Shown piece after piece: positions 10,119 through 22,161 of a DNA stretch of 64,000 nt. The first letter of the stretch is position 1. Each line of letters starts with the position of its first letter. Below the pieces are notes generated by a model. The model was given only the letters and a program-made list of their open reading frames with translations. It was not told where the DNA came from and did not search any database. The position numbers and the translations under genes are program-made. This DNA comes from Roridomyces roridus. Lineage: Eukaryota > Basidiomycota > Agaricomycetes > Agaricales > Mycenaceae. The stretch spans positions 992,001 to 1,056,000 of the forward strand of contig JARKIF010000013.1 of assembly GCA_029378245.1 (NCBI GenBank), written 5' to 3'.

Positions 10119-12977
10119 TCAGGTCTCGTCCGAGTCATCATCGCCACCGTTCCCCTCCTTGACTCCATATTCATCCTCGCCGTTCTCCTCCCCCGCTTGT
10201 TCCATCTCCCGCTCCAGGTCTTTATCGTGCATATCCATCTCCTCCTGCACAAGCCGCCGCTCTTCATCGGTCATCCCCGCGAAATCATCTTCTGCGTCTC
10301 CGAAGGGCTCGAAGAGTGGGTTGTCATGGCCATCACCCATCTCGATATCCTCGTCGCGAGGCGGTGGGGTGGGGTCAGAGTCGCCAGCCGTGGGTGAGGT
10401 CTCGGGGATGGGCTTCTCGGAGCACGGCTGTAGGGAGGCAGAAGAGGGGGTGATTTGGAGTGCGTCTCCCACGCCCGATTCGGGATCGTCATTGACAGAT
10501 GCAACGCTGGCGGGTTCCGTGCCGTTACTGGGTGGCGTTGGGACGGGAGATGGTGGGGCAGGGGTAGCTGGACCGTCTGGCGTCTTTTGGGTATCACCGG
10601 TGTTCTGCGTGGGGTCGGGCGTATTGCCAGGGATGGAGGAATCTTGCTCTCCGATTTCGGGCGCGGGTGCGGCGCTGTCGGTCGTGAGTAAAAACATGTG
10701 GTAAGTGCTGTAACTGACCTTTTGTACGCCGCTCGTGGACGTGGCCGATCGGTACCCTCGGCTACCTTCTTTGCAGCAGGCTCCTCGTCTGGCTGGTCCG
10801 TGTCCTCATCGCCGCCTCGTTTGCTGGATAACAATTAGTGTCTACCAAATCATGGGAGAACGAGTGTACTTACCGCTTTGAAGCGCGCGTGGGTGCCTGC
10901 CGCGGCTCGATCTGCTTCTTCTTTGCCGCGGACTTCTTCTTTCCCTTCCCCTTCCCCTTCCCCTTCCCCGCCTCCGCCTCCGCCTCCTTCTCCTTCGCGC
11001 CCTCGTCGTCTTGCTGCTGCTCGGAGTCGTCTTCGTCCGCCGGATTCTCCTCCATCATCTCCTTGTAGCCGAAGATGAGGTCCTCGAGAAACCCGACAAA
11101 CTCCTCGTCCGCCCAGAGACTGCGCAAACCCTCACCCAGCCCCTCACCCTCCCCCTGGCTCACAATCGACTGCCCCCACCATGCTGCAGCCCGCACCAGC
11201 ATCGTCAAACCCTTGGTACCTCCTTTCCGCAACGGTGCCCAATCCTCCCACGTCACCGTCGACCCTGTTTCCTTCCAGGACCTCCTGCGCAACGCCTCGT
11301 CTTGACCATTAGGCATGATCGCTGCACACCACTCTACCAAGCGCGCTCCAAAACCACCCTCAAGCTTCTGGTCGACAGGTCTCCGGTGCTCCTTCTGCCA
11401 CTGCCCGATCTCCTTGGGCCGAATCTTGCCCGGGTTTGGTAAAGGCTTTCCGTCAGCACGCGGCGCCCATCGCTTCTCAAACTCGACCATGAGAACGAGC
11501 AGCACGTCCCAGCGGGGACCCCAGTGCTTCTCGCCGATATACTCCCAGGCACTCTTGAGCTCACTGGGCCAAGAATCCTGGGCGACGGGGCGCACATCGG
11601 GCCACTCGTCTGCAGCAAGAGTGATGTCCGTCGTCATGGCAATGAGCTTGTCGAGATCGGGGGGAGTGGGAACTGTCGTGGTCACAGGAGGTGCCGTCGA
11701 GGACGTAGAAGGTGCGGCTGGTGCTGAGGACGACCCAGTCTTCGATGACGTTGCGGTCGTCGTGGGAGTGGTGGTCGTTGTGGGTGCGTCCTGGATTGTC
11801 GAGTCCGTATCCTTCTTGATTGCGCGCTTGCGGCAGGTTTCCTTGGCTATACAATGTGTATAATGAGTCAAGTTTTTTCTCCGGGAAGGAACACAATAAC
11901 ACTCACAGAACAATTTCCGCCCATAGCTTGTGATGTTATTTTCCATCGCAGTGAATGCTTTGGGCTCGGCCTTGCCCCACGTCTTGTTCGTTTCATAGCC
12001 GCTGGTTTCGGAGAAAACGCTTTTGGTACGTTGTCAGCAGCAGCCAGCTTCCAAGAATTGAATGCACATACGTTCGGAGTCGTACCTCACCGTTCTGCTC
12101 GCCCACAGGCCCAACAGCTAGAATGATGATGGCCATGCCCAAGCGCTCGGCGAGAGCATCTGCAAGCGGGATTCCGACACCATCGAACGTTGAGTAAGCC
12201 CTGAATTAAATATGAGTCCTTCATGTCACGATGAAAAAGACAGGACACGCACTCGTGGTATTCTTCCGCAGTGTGCTCTACCATGTCATTCTTCTCGCGG
12301 AACTTCTTGACCTTCTCGGCGTGCTCAGTATCCACCTCCGCAATCAGCGTGGCCTTGAAATCCTCTGGCTCCGCATCCCAGCACTTCTGCGCGTAGGTCT
12401 GGCAGAACGACACGCGCATGTTGTCCCCCAACGTCGTCTTGGCTGCTTCCCACTCCTTGTCGAACCCCTTCTTTATCCGAGACGCGTAGTATTTCTCGGA
12501 ATAGTGCTTGGCGTATGCCTTGCGACGGGGGACGCCACCAGCACCCAGATGCTGCATCGTCTTGAGGATGGAGCTGATAGCGCTGCGGTGAAGTCGCTTC
12601 CCAGTGTACTTGTGCCGATACCAGTTGCCAAGTTTCTGAAAAAGATGAGTATTTGCCCTGGATTCGCAGAGTAGTGTACGTACCGCCCGAAGCTCCGCAA
12701 AAACCTCACGATAGTGCTTCTTCTCATCCTCGAGTGCATCCCCGGTGAGTCCCTCCCTTTTATCGACTGGCTTCCAGTCCTCAATGTCGCCATCTACATT
12801 CTGGGTGAAGGGAAGGTCGATTCCATAGCGGGAGATGAATTTCTTGGTGACATCATCGTAGAAGGGGCCGCGGTCGGGAGTGTGGAAGTCTGCCTCAAAG
12901 GATTCGAGGAACTTGAGTTTTTCGCCTTGGAAGCCAGACGGACGGCCAGGTCGTTTGCCAGTTTTTTGTCGTCCCAT
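10119..12977 (-). CDS. Large acidic KDZ-neighbourhood protein, 'FQG' family copy 2
   Basis: Exons 12977-12684, 12635-12253, 12200-12086, 12019-11907, 11846-10874, 10823-10719 and 10674-10119. Start MGRQKTGKRPG. It shares the layout of copy 1: basic N-terminus with GFQGEKLKFLESF, a helical segment ending LAERLGMAIIILAVGPVG, a linker block with ETNKTWGK, a Thr/Ser/Pro linker, a helical region with WDVLLVLMVEFEKRW and an AAWWG-type block, then Lys-rich and strongly acidic tails (DEERRLVQEEMDMHD). All joins keep phase except 12086/12019, where canonical GT-AG sites leave the frame off by two. Either an unusual site is used or this copy carries a frame defect. The function is unknown; the charged tails and Lys-rich runs suggest a nuclear protein. 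Confidence 0.6.
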
Positions 12978-13690
12978 CGGAGTGAGGAGGATGTACTTTG
13001 ATCGCTGACCAAGCAATCAAACTACAAACAAATCTCAATCTCGACCTCCATGTACAGTGCCAAGCATTATCGTCCCACCAGTGAGTGAGGCTGCTGTTCT
13101 TTCTGCTTTCTTTTTGACATGTCTCCGACTTAGAACCAGTCGTATCTCGTGTCTCTACCTCCGACCCCACTGCCAAGCTAAGTACGTCGCACAGGTGAGG
13201 GAAATCCCATCGACGCACGCTCGTCTCTTGTACACTGATACCCTTTTCTTTCAGTCCATAAACGTACATGCAGCTCCTTCCCGTCCCTCCTCTACCATGG
13301 GCTCCGCGCGCTGATGAGTCCGAGAATTGGTGGGATATAAGCAATTGAGGTGTAGGGGGCGGTGTGGGAGGGGATCGGGTGGTAGATTGTGTGGTGAGTT
13401 TCATGTGCAAATGTATCCTCGTATCTCTACAATGCTACTCTTTCAATTTGACGCGACAGAGCCGACTCTCAACGAAGATAGCCTTGCATAGCCACTGCAT
13501 ACATCCTAATCTTACCATCACTCTTCTTCGTAGAGTCCAGGGACGCGTAATTTTTCAAGCTCAATTGGACTGAACGGGTAAGTATCAAAATTCCAAGTTG
13601 CTTTGGATTGATTTTTAATGCCCTCTGTAGAGCCCGATTTCTTGCAACTTGAGATCAAATACTCATCTCCGCATCAAAAAATCATCAAAA
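12978..13690. other. No gene seen
   Basis: Upstream region of FQG gene 2. Only short open frames are present, with no similarity to the neighbourhood 1 genes. Confidence 0.4.
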
Positions 13691-13804
13691 TCTTTTTGAC
13701 CTCGATGCCCACTTTCATGCAGGGTGAGTGGGTTCCATTCTCTACTTTGTTTCAGTCTGAATTCCTTCTCTTCAGCCCCCTGCCCCCGTCGTAAACGTCA
13801 TCAT

Positions 13805-14443
13805 GGTCGAAGGATGCGTCTTGCCCGTTTCCTCCATCTGCGTGTCGTGCTCGCCGCAAGCTGGGAGGTACCCACTTGTGCGTACATTTCTTTCTCTCCT
13901 CATACACTAATCACTCGTTCTCCTAGCTCATATCACCCGCGACGACATCCTGTACCACATTGATTTCAATCGCACACATCCGTTCTTCCACACACCGACT
14001 TCGGCACCTCCCAGTCCTCCCATCAACATCGTCTCTCTGCCTTACCAGCCACCGGACCCGGTCAGAGGCGAATCTCCCGCGTGGCCCATGGGGTGTGGGT
14101 TATAGGACTGAGTAGGGCTACATTATCAATACACCGTAGAATCTCCAAATCAGAAACAAGTCGACAACGACTTGACTCCGATCACCGCACCCTCATGGTC
14201 TCCGCAAATCGCAGACGTCGCCATCGTCTCCGTTTGGCCAGTCTCAGTCAGCGCCTTGGTCAGTACATGCAGTCATTGCTCGTTCCTTTACTGAATTTAA
14301 AATCCTCACAGCGCAGAAAAAGAAACCTGCACCGAAACAAGTCTACAGAACTCGTTCCGTGACGGCTCCCGAACGCGCATGGAGGGCATGGGGTGTTAGT
14401 GGTGGTGGTGGGTGGCCCAACGAGGCGTGGGTCCTCGGGTGAC
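13805..14443 (+). CDS. Possible exons of an unassigned gene
   Basis: A coding-like stretch (HITRDDILYHIDFNRTHPFF, then a Pro-rich segment) can be spliced at about 14092-14141 to an Arg-rich segment, and at about 14260-14311 to a tail ending WPNEAWVLG-stop. No start codon joins cleanly to the first block because a stop lies just upstream in that frame. The family is not recognised. It may be a decayed member of the KDZ neighbourhood. Confidence 0.25.
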
Positions 14444-14686
14444 GACTACGTGGTCTCAGTGGATATCAGCATGCGGTGGAACGATTGGGACGACTCGGCC
14501 CCGGCAATATCGACCCCGAACATGTATTCTCACGAAAAAAACATTATTCGACCTCGTGTATCTCCATGCCCGCCCGCATTCCGAATTCGAATCCTCGCAC
14601 AACAACGCTACTCAGAATACAGGCAATCACTGGGATTCTTGGGTGAATGAGGGCCGGACCACATGCAGAATTGAAACAGGTGTACC

Positions 14687-15171
14687 TTAAGCTTGCCGAG
14701 GATCAAACACGGCAGCAGCGCGCGCTCGAGCCAGAGCCACGGAAAGAGGGTGTTCACCCTTCCCCTCCTCGCGAGATGAAGGGCCTGGCGTCATGGGAGC
14801 ATCAAGAGCGGCGTGTGCAAGCCGGCGTTCCAAAGCTTCCAGAAGCTGTTGGTCCTGGCGCTCTTGGCGCGCACGGCAGGCGGCGAGAGAATTGGTGCCG
14901 GGGACACATGTGGATGTGGGCTTCCTCGCAACCGAAGTCATCGGTTTGGAGGGGCGGGGCAGAGGTGTTCCAGCCCGCGTTGCCCAGGGACGAAAGTGTA
15001 GATGCGCTCGAGGTCGGAGAGAGGGTTATAGATCGAAGCATCCCAGTTGGGTGGTGCGACTAGCTTTCCAGGAGCGCGGGCGGCCTTGGCGGCGTGGTAA
15101 TCCTTCCAATAGCCTTTGGAATATCGAATACGATTTTTAGGGCTTGATTCGTCGTGGGAAACGCGAGGCAT
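14687..15171 (-). CDS. Hypothetical protein, uncertain
   Basis: A minus-strand frame starting MPRVSHDESS (15171) encodes RIRYSKGYWKDYHAAKAAR and a DLERIYTFVPG block to about 14940. An overlapping frame (14941-14687) encodes a Gln/Arg/Glu coiled-coil-like stretch (RARQERQDQQLLEALERR). The two are out of frame with each other and I found no convincing intron. It could be a two-exon gene or a relic, and no family is recognised. Confidence 0.25.
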
Positions 15172-15668
15172 GGGTGGTGGGGAGGAGCAGAGACGGATAG
15201 CCGATACGCTGGCGCTACTCCCCTTTGGGCGAAACGTGGTGCACCCGTCGTGCATGATGTAGCGCACTCGTCTATGCATTTCGACCAACTGGTTCAAAAT
15301 TACGGGAGCTCCTCGAGCCTCACAGCGCTGTCTACCCATTAAACGAGTTGGATACTCTATGAATCAAGATTTTCATGTGCCGCTGTGAGATACACGGATT
15401 GTGGTGAGTCTGAATGCTCAGCACCTAAACGAACATCTCATCTGACTGTCCTTTACACAGTCAATATATTTTTCAATTTGTAAAAATCACAAACAGGGCA
15501 CAGAAAAATTCGTGTAATTGCCCATTCTGCTGGCGCCCGAGTCCCGTTTTAAATGCCCTACAGAGTCTGCCAGAAAAAATCGAAAATCTTCATCCGATTA
15601 CCTATTGGGTGTTTCGGCAACATCCGGTCCTCTCTTCCTCTTGACTTCCACACTCAAATTTCTCTCTC
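15172..15668. other. No gene seen
   Basis: AT-richer spacer upstream of protein B copy 2. It probably contains that gene's promoter. No repeat or open frame is convincing. Confidence 0.4.
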
Positions 15669-16170
15669 ATGACCTTGCCATCCGTCCAGGCCTGTCAAGC
15701 ACGACGCCTACTTCAATTCCGCAAATACAACGACCGCAACTTCGAAATACGCAACAAAAATACCAGGGAGCGGATGGCTCGACTGCGTTCGGGACTTTCC
15801 CCCGAGGAACGGGCTGCGCGGCTTCTGGCTCGCCGGGAGTCAGACAGACAATACCGCCAGAAGTGTGTTGTTTCTCTCTCTTCCTTCCACTCAGCTGCTA
15901 ACGCACAACGCAGAAATCGTGCTACCATTGCTGACAAGGCCAAATACCATCGTCAAGCCGCCGCGGCTAAGAAGGAGGAACTTCGGTGTGTCCCTTTACT
16001 TGTGCATTTTTTGCAGCTAAAAGTTCCCTACTAGTCAAGAGCAAATGGCCCAACGAGCTATATTCCTTCAAGCACGTCGCCGGCACGCCCGAGCCAGCCG
16101 TGCTTGCCATCTCGCTGTTGATGCGATTCATGCGCGCGTAGCCGACGCGATGGATCGCGAGTCCGACTGA
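15669..16170 (+). CDS. Protein B, copy 2: small basic Arg/Ala repeat protein
   Basis: Exons 15669-15862, 15914-15985 and 16035-16170 join in phase and give about 133 aa. The sequence is a run of basic helical repeats: QFRKYNDRNFEIRNKNTRER, ARRESDRQYRQKNRATIADK and AKYHRQAAAAKKEELR, with an Arg/His/Ala-rich tail ending DAMDRESD. The spacing of Tyr-Arg/Asn and Arg-Ala blocks matches copy 1 (6072-6669). It lies ~300 bp upstream of protein A copy 2 on the same strand. No catalytic residues or zinc ligands are seen. A coiled nucleic-acid-binding role is only an inference from charge. Confidence 0.6.
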
Positions 16171-16477
16171 TCGGTCGCTTGGCACGAAACGTTCTAGATT
16201 ACATCTACGTATACGTAGATTGTATCTTGCTGCTCAATCGCATTATTCATTGGGCATGATTGATATCATCACTGGCCGGTGATCTGCATGTTGTCGGCAT
16301 CCAATCGGGCACTCAGGAATGGCAATGCAATTTTTCAGAGAGGCTATCAGAATGGGGCAACTTGCTCCGTCTGTATCTCTTACCTTAGCTTGCCAAGCCT
16401 CATGACCGAGAAATTCATTCCAGATAATCAAGTTGTTGATGATCAATCCCGTCACACAGCCATTGTACTGCTTGATC
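16171..16477. other. Spacer between protein B 2 and protein A 2
   Basis: About 300 bp with no supported coding exon. It contains a short near-palindrome around TCTACGTATACGTAGA at 16203-16220. Confidence 0.4.
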
Positions 16478-17499
16478 ATGAACACCGACGTCTGCAAGCT
16501 GCCTTTCTGGCCTGACCCCGAGCAATCGACAGAACCGAACGACGTGGATCGGAAGTACCTCGTCATGGGGAAGCATTGTGCCCGCCCCGGTGTATACACA
16601 TCTTGGTGAGTCATCGCGTCTCTGGCCTAATTCTCAACGAGTTTAACGGTGGTCTTCAGGTCCATTGCCAACGCCGAATGGAAGAGTCATCCCGACAACA
16701 GTTGCGAGCACTTCTATGAGATGGCTTGGGCCAAGAACGTTTGGCGCGCAGCGTGCGAGCGCGGTCATCACACCCACCTCGTGCCTCTCACCGCCTCCTT
16801 GTCTCCCATCCTGTCTCCCCCCGCGTCTCCCGTACAGTCCCCTCCCGTGTCCTCCATGCAATCCAGGGAAAGAAGAAGAAGAAGAAGAAGACTGTGTCTT
16901 CTGCCGCTGTACCCTTTGCCGTGGGAGCACCCACTCCACCTACATTCTCCAATCCCTCCCCGACCAAGACCAACACCGGGGCTACCTCGCAGCACCCAGG
17001 ACCACGCGTATCTCCCATTCCCACTGGTACCGCCAGCGCTTCACCCACCAAAGGCAAGGCACGCATTCGCGTCAGCAATCAGCCGGTGTATGCTGCTCGC
17101 TGCGATGAGATGGGGGCGATTTTTGCCTCGCGAGGGGAGGCGCGAGAGTGGTATCGGCAGCGACTCTTGGAGGGTATGCATCCGAGTCTCTTCATCGGAG
17201 CTTCCCTGAAGGATTCCATGGCTTTTGTCGAGGAGTTTTTCTCGGCACCGCGCACGCAGGAGGCTCGCGAGGAGGAGGAGAGGATTCGGCGGGAGAGGGT
17301 CAAGGAGGACATACGGCGAGCTGATCACCGCCGGGGAGTGTTGGAGCTGCTGCGGGACGTCCGGGACTCCTCCGATTCCGAGCACTCCTCCGACGAGTCG
17401 GACACCTCTCGCTGCACAGACTCCCTCGAGTTGGAGTTGGAGGCGCGTTTGAGGTTCGGGACCGACTGGCGGTCGTATTATATCAAAGACATTGACTAG
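16478..17499 (+). CDS. Protein A, copy 2: two RNase H1 N-terminal-like domains
   Basis: Exons 16478-16605, 16660-~16831 and ~16867-17499. The first intron (16606-16659) is clear and splits the W of YTSW. The second, needed to enter the long 3' frame, is either 35 nt (16832-16866) or begins further upstream at GTGCCT. Domain 1 reads YLVMGKHCARPGVYTSW then AWAKNVWRAACERGHH. Domain 2, in the C-terminal half, reads VYAARCDEMGAIFASRGEAR then LKDSMAFVEEFF. Both match the RNase H1 N-terminal/viroplasmin pattern (Y-V, PGVYTSW, A..W). A poly-Lys run and a Ser/Pro/Thr linker separate them, and the C-terminus is charged. No RNase H catalytic domain follows. It ends 152 bp before the KDZ2 start. Confidence 0.65.
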
Positions 17500-17650
17500 G
17501 CATGTTTTTTCTTCATTTGTCCACTATCTTTACTCATCCTTGCAGACTTTTGTGTACATACACTGTCGATACGCGAACAATATATTTCACTGCTTCTTCC
17601 TCTGATCTGATACCTTCACCTCTGCACCACCCACCTACCTACTCCTCCTA

Positions 17651-20600
17651 ATGTCTTCGAACTATAAGAAGCGGAAGCGCACAGTCTACATCCACAACCC
17701 CGACGAGGAACGTGTTTCCCTGGCCACCACCTCCGGCAACACTCATATCCAGCTCCAGTACAATCCAGCCCCTCCGCCTTCACCCGAAAAGCCACCACGC
17801 CGCATGTTTGACAACTTTGACTACGCCATGGGATACAGCCCCGACGACGACTCACTCTTCGTTCCCGACGGCGAGAACGAGGGCCCCGAGCGCATCATCA
17901 TACAGCCCAAAAAGTCTAAGCGATACGTTAACTCCGTGAGTGGTTTCCTGATGTCGCTTTTGAAATCTGAGAAAGATTCTAGGACAGACCAATGCTGGGA
18001 TTCATCCGGGAACGTAACAAGATACTGGATGCCTTTCTGCGCCGCGAGGGACGCGGCACTGGGTGGGAGGACGGCTGTATGGACGAATCTTGTCTCAATA
18101 CCGACGCCAAGTATCGCTGCCAAGAATGTTTCGCTCGGAGGCTTTTGTGTCATGCATGCATAGTCAAACGGCATCAAGATGAACCGCTGCATATCATCGA
18201 GGTAAAATCTACACTCCGTCTGTACCGTTTTCGCTAATCTCATTCACCAGGAATGGCGAGATAATTATTTCCAACCATGCAGTGTGGCTAGTCTCAACGA
18301 GAGCCTGCGTCTACAACTCGGACATCCGCCTGCGCAATACTGCAACTTCCCAAATGGCCCGCACCCTATGGTCGTGCTCGACAATAATGGTATCCACCAA
18401 CTCGAAATTGATTTCTGCGGCTGCGTCGGAGCTCCATCCATCTGTGATCAACTCATTGACATCGGTTGGTACCCGGCTACAAAGACCGCGCCCGAGACTT
18501 GTGCAACTCTGAGTCTGCTCAAACGGTTCCATACGTTGAATCTGCAGGCACGGGTGTCTGCCTATGACTTTTACAACTCGTTGGAAGTTGTGAGCGAACG
18601 CGGGGGCATGCAAGTTGTGCCGGTTTGTGAAATCATCTCACCACATGGTCCTGCTGATTGACCAGACTTGCAGGACCGTCGCGAGCAGTTCACGCTGATT
18701 GCACGTGAATATCGCCATGTGCAACAGTGTAAGCGTGCGGGGCGCGGGCATGATGGTGCCAAGGTGCCCGTCGCTGTTGGATCAACAGAATTGCTCCATG
18801 GGATCGAAGCAACCGCGCCCGGTGAGTGCGGGATCGATTGCCGTGCGTGCCCAGTTCCCGGCGTGAATGTCCCGGATGAGTACGCCCCCGAGGATGCGTC
18901 AGTGCCGCACTCCATGAAATTAATTCTGACTAACGAGTGTGCAGGTGGTTGTATCAGCTCCTGTTGTCTCAAGACGCAAATTTCAAACTCAAAGGTCGGG
19001 ATACATCCTCAAGAGATAAGGATCCGGCGTTGGGTCCCGGCTTTGCGTATGTGGTCGCAAACGATCAATACCTGGCACATCTGTCCAAATATGTGGACGA
19101 GGACGAGGCGAGTATTCCTTACTTGATGAGTGCAATCATTGACATTTCTTTTAGATAAGCCACTGTGTTGCTTTTGCAGCTTTGTGGAGGGCCAACAACA
19201 AGCGTGCTAAGGGACTCCGCGCTACGGGGATAGCATCGGTCAGTTGCTCCCGGCATGAGGTGTTTCGCAAAAACGGCACAGGAGATTTGCAAAAGGGGGA
19301 AAGGTACGCTGTCTAGGTTGTTCTGATCGTCGTTAACGCCTGTTAACACTTGTTCAGGTACTCGAATATTGATTATCTGTTCTTCATGAGCATCTTTGGC
19401 ATCGCCCTCTCGTCAATTCTTGTCAGCTACGACATCGCCTGCCAATGGTCCATCAACTTTTGGAAGCGCGCCAAGAAAATGCCTTCGTACTTACAGCTTC
19501 CGCCCGGCCTCCGAATCCAGTTCAAGGTACCGAAATTTCATCTCCCGCCGCACGTCAAGAAGTGTCATGGTCCATACTCGTTCAACTACACAAAGGGTGT
19601 CGGCAGAACGGATGGAGAGGGGGTGGAGCGCAATTGGTCGTGGCTCAACATGATCGCGCGCTCTGTATCCGTCATGGGGCCGGGATCGCGTGAAGACACG
19701 ATTGACGACTTCTGTGGTTACGCAAATTGGAGAAAGACTGTCGGCTTCGGTTCGTCCAGTTCCGTCCCGAGGATTGATGCTGATTGACATGATAGGAAAT
19801 TCTCTACTCCGAAAACTTGTATTGGCCATCCCCAAGGCGATTCTGCATGGACAGGCATTCCAAGCCTTTACGGAGGGTGTGCGCGAGGGACACGAAGATG
19901 AGTTGGAGGCATGGGAAGAGGAGATACAAGCCTGGGAAGCCGATAGTGAGAAGAAATGCCCCTATGAGTATCCCGAGGAGCAAGGTGCGAAGCATGTTTT
20001 CGCAAGCCGTGTGCGGGAGCTGATCGATCCTTACAGATATCACAATGGACTCGTTACGTCTCCTCATTGCCCAGGAGGAGCACGCGCGCGCGGAGAAGGG
20101 AGCTTCAAAGACAAACACACCGGGAGCATTCATCATGGCGGCAATGGAGCTAGAAGAGCATCAGTGCGTGGTGGCGCAATGCTCACATTCACGACACTGA
20201 CACTTTTGGCAGGGAAACCATCAGATTAGAAGCTCGACGCCGTGAACGCACCTCGATCCAGGCCGCAGATCTGCAGCGAAAGCGTACGCAGACGCTGAGC
20301 CTCATCCAACGTTTCCGAGATGAGCAGGTGCATTTCATGCCCGGGCTCAAGAGTCATCTCGAGGCGCTCCGACCCTCCGGCGACACCGAAAGCACCTCTC
20401 GACCCGAAGACATGAAACTACACCTCCCTTCTGCATGGCCAGCAACCCTTCGTCAAACGCTTTGCATCACCGGGCTTCCCGAGGAAGAAGAACGGCTCCG
20501 AGCTGCGCAGGCGTGGGATGCTCTCCGAGAGTTGCGTCGGCAGCTACGTACTCGGATGCTTGCACATCAATTCAAGCGAGCGCACACTTCGGGGCAGGCG

Positions 20601-21418
20601 GCGTACACGAAGAGTCAGCAATTACACAACTCCATCGAGCAGCGCATCCGGGCCGCCGCCACCAGCTACAAGACTGCCCGAGCAGCTCTCCTTTCGTTGA
20701 GGGGACCAGGGGAGTGGGAGACGGACTTGCGGGTACTGACAAATCAAGACATTCGTGGCATGAACGAACGGACACTCAACGAGCAAGAGAAGGAAGAGGA
20801 CCGGAGGGCGCGGAACATCGTGGGAGCGGACGAGTTGGATGAGTTCGGGGAGGTGATTGAGCGGACGGTGCGTTTTAATTTGGAGATGGGGGAAGGGAAT
20901 CGGTTCCTCTCGTGGATCTGGTACGCCGGCGGCGCAGGAGCAGGCAGCACCACAGATGAGGGCAAGCTTCACGACGGTATGTATCTGGATAGCGCCGAGG
21001 CAGATGGAGCTAAGAGCTAACATATTTAACAGATATCCGAATTGAGTGGGCCAAGGCACGCGCGCGAGCCCAGCGGTGGCGGGAGGAATTACTTCTCGTG
21101 GATGAGGAGATGCGTCGAGTGCTTGTTTACTGCGGCTGGAAGGCAGCGTGGTGGGAAGCGCGTGCCGGTGCACGTACAAATGTACCTCATGATCTTGCGG
21201 AGGGATTGCGCGCATACGCAACTGAGCAGGCAGTGCGGGAGCGGCACTGGCAGAGCGGCTGGCAGGCAAAGTGGGCTGCTGTACGCGCTCGCTCGCGTGT
21301 GGCTTTGCTGGATGAGGGTGTGGACTTTGCACGGCATCCAGCAATAAGGGTGGAGCTGGATGATGAGGTGCCGTATGGGGAGAACGGAGAGGGCGACGAT
21401 TTCAATGACCTAGATTAA
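17651..21418 (+). CDS. CxC2-KDZ (Kyakuja-Dileera-Zisupton) transposase, apparently intact
   Basis: Eleven exons keep phase throughout: 17651-17935, 17983-18201, 18251-18622, 18674-18897, 18945-19107, 19155-19303, 19358-19749, 19796-19984, 20037-20163, 20213-20976, 21033-21418; 1,089 aa. A disordered N-terminus is followed by a CxC2 zinc-binding cluster (CMDESC, YRCQECF, LCHACI, KRH). The KDZ core follows: LRLQLGHPPAQYC, WYPATKTAPETC, YDFY, SCSRHE, GDLQKGERYSNIDY, VSYDIACQW, VPKFHLP, GVGRTDGEGVERNW and MGPGSREDT. The C-terminus is helical (EWAKARARAQRWREE). The acidic residues in SYDIACQW and GRTDGE belong to the DDE-type core of this cut-and-paste transposase family. Intron 5 (19108-19154) begins GC rather than GT. 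No stop or frameshift is seen, so the gene could be active; terminal inverted repeats were not pinned down. Confidence 0.85.
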
Positions 21419-21535
21419 TTTCCTTTTTAAGAACCGAGCGGAGTGGTGTTGTTTCGTGTTTCTATTGTATTTGATTGGCCTTTGTAATTTTTTTGTTGGA
21501 GGGTGCACTCGGTTGACGCAAATGCACCGTAAGAA

Positions 21536-22046
21536 ACTCTACAATGGTCTAGCAGTATTGAGTCTCCTCCGTCCCCGGGTTTGTGAGGCCATGGGTTCGA
21601 GTCTCCGCACATGCACAATTTCCCTTATGTTTAAATTGCTTTTACATTGCTTTTTGCGCAGTCTTTCGCTTGGTGGCCATTTTTTACACACTCCCTATGA
21701 TTCGGTTCGCTCCAAGTCTGTTTGATGCACCCGTTCAGGTTCAATACAGGAATTGGCTGTAGTGGTGTTTATTGATGTTTATGTGCTTACTATTTTATTC
21801 GGAACAGTGTTTTTGATTTTTATCACTGACCCGAGAAATGTCGTTCGGTGGTTGACCCAAACAGGAAGCCATCAGCACAGCTGCATTGGTCGCCGAGGTG
21901 CCGGTGGTGGTGGGAATCACTGAGGCAAGCCGCTGGTACACCAGTGGTGTGCCGGTTGGGTGCGCATTATAATATGCACCACCCACGGCAATGCAAGGTG
22001 CGCATTATAACGTGCACCTGTGGGCGGACCGGTGCACTTTATAATG
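21536..22046 (+). repeat. tRNA-headed SINE-like repeat, right copy
   Basis: Plus-strand copy of the repeat at 9282-9850. The tRNA-like head has TGGTCTAG (21544-21551) and B box GGTTCGAGTCT (21594-21604). The body matches the left copy up to the GGTGC/GCACC palindromes at 21959-21980 and 21997-22018, and ends near CTTTATAATG. Together the two copies form an inverted pair around FQG 2, B 2, A 2 and KDZ2. Several substitutions and small indels separate them, so they are not a recent duplication. Confidence 0.65.
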
Positions 22047-22161
22047 CCACTACTGGCAGTGGTGCAACTATACCACCGACGAACGCTATCTTGCTGGGCT
22101 TCAACGCTTTGAAGCCTTACACCCTTGGGAGTCCATTCAGGTACTCCGGTCAGACGATGGA

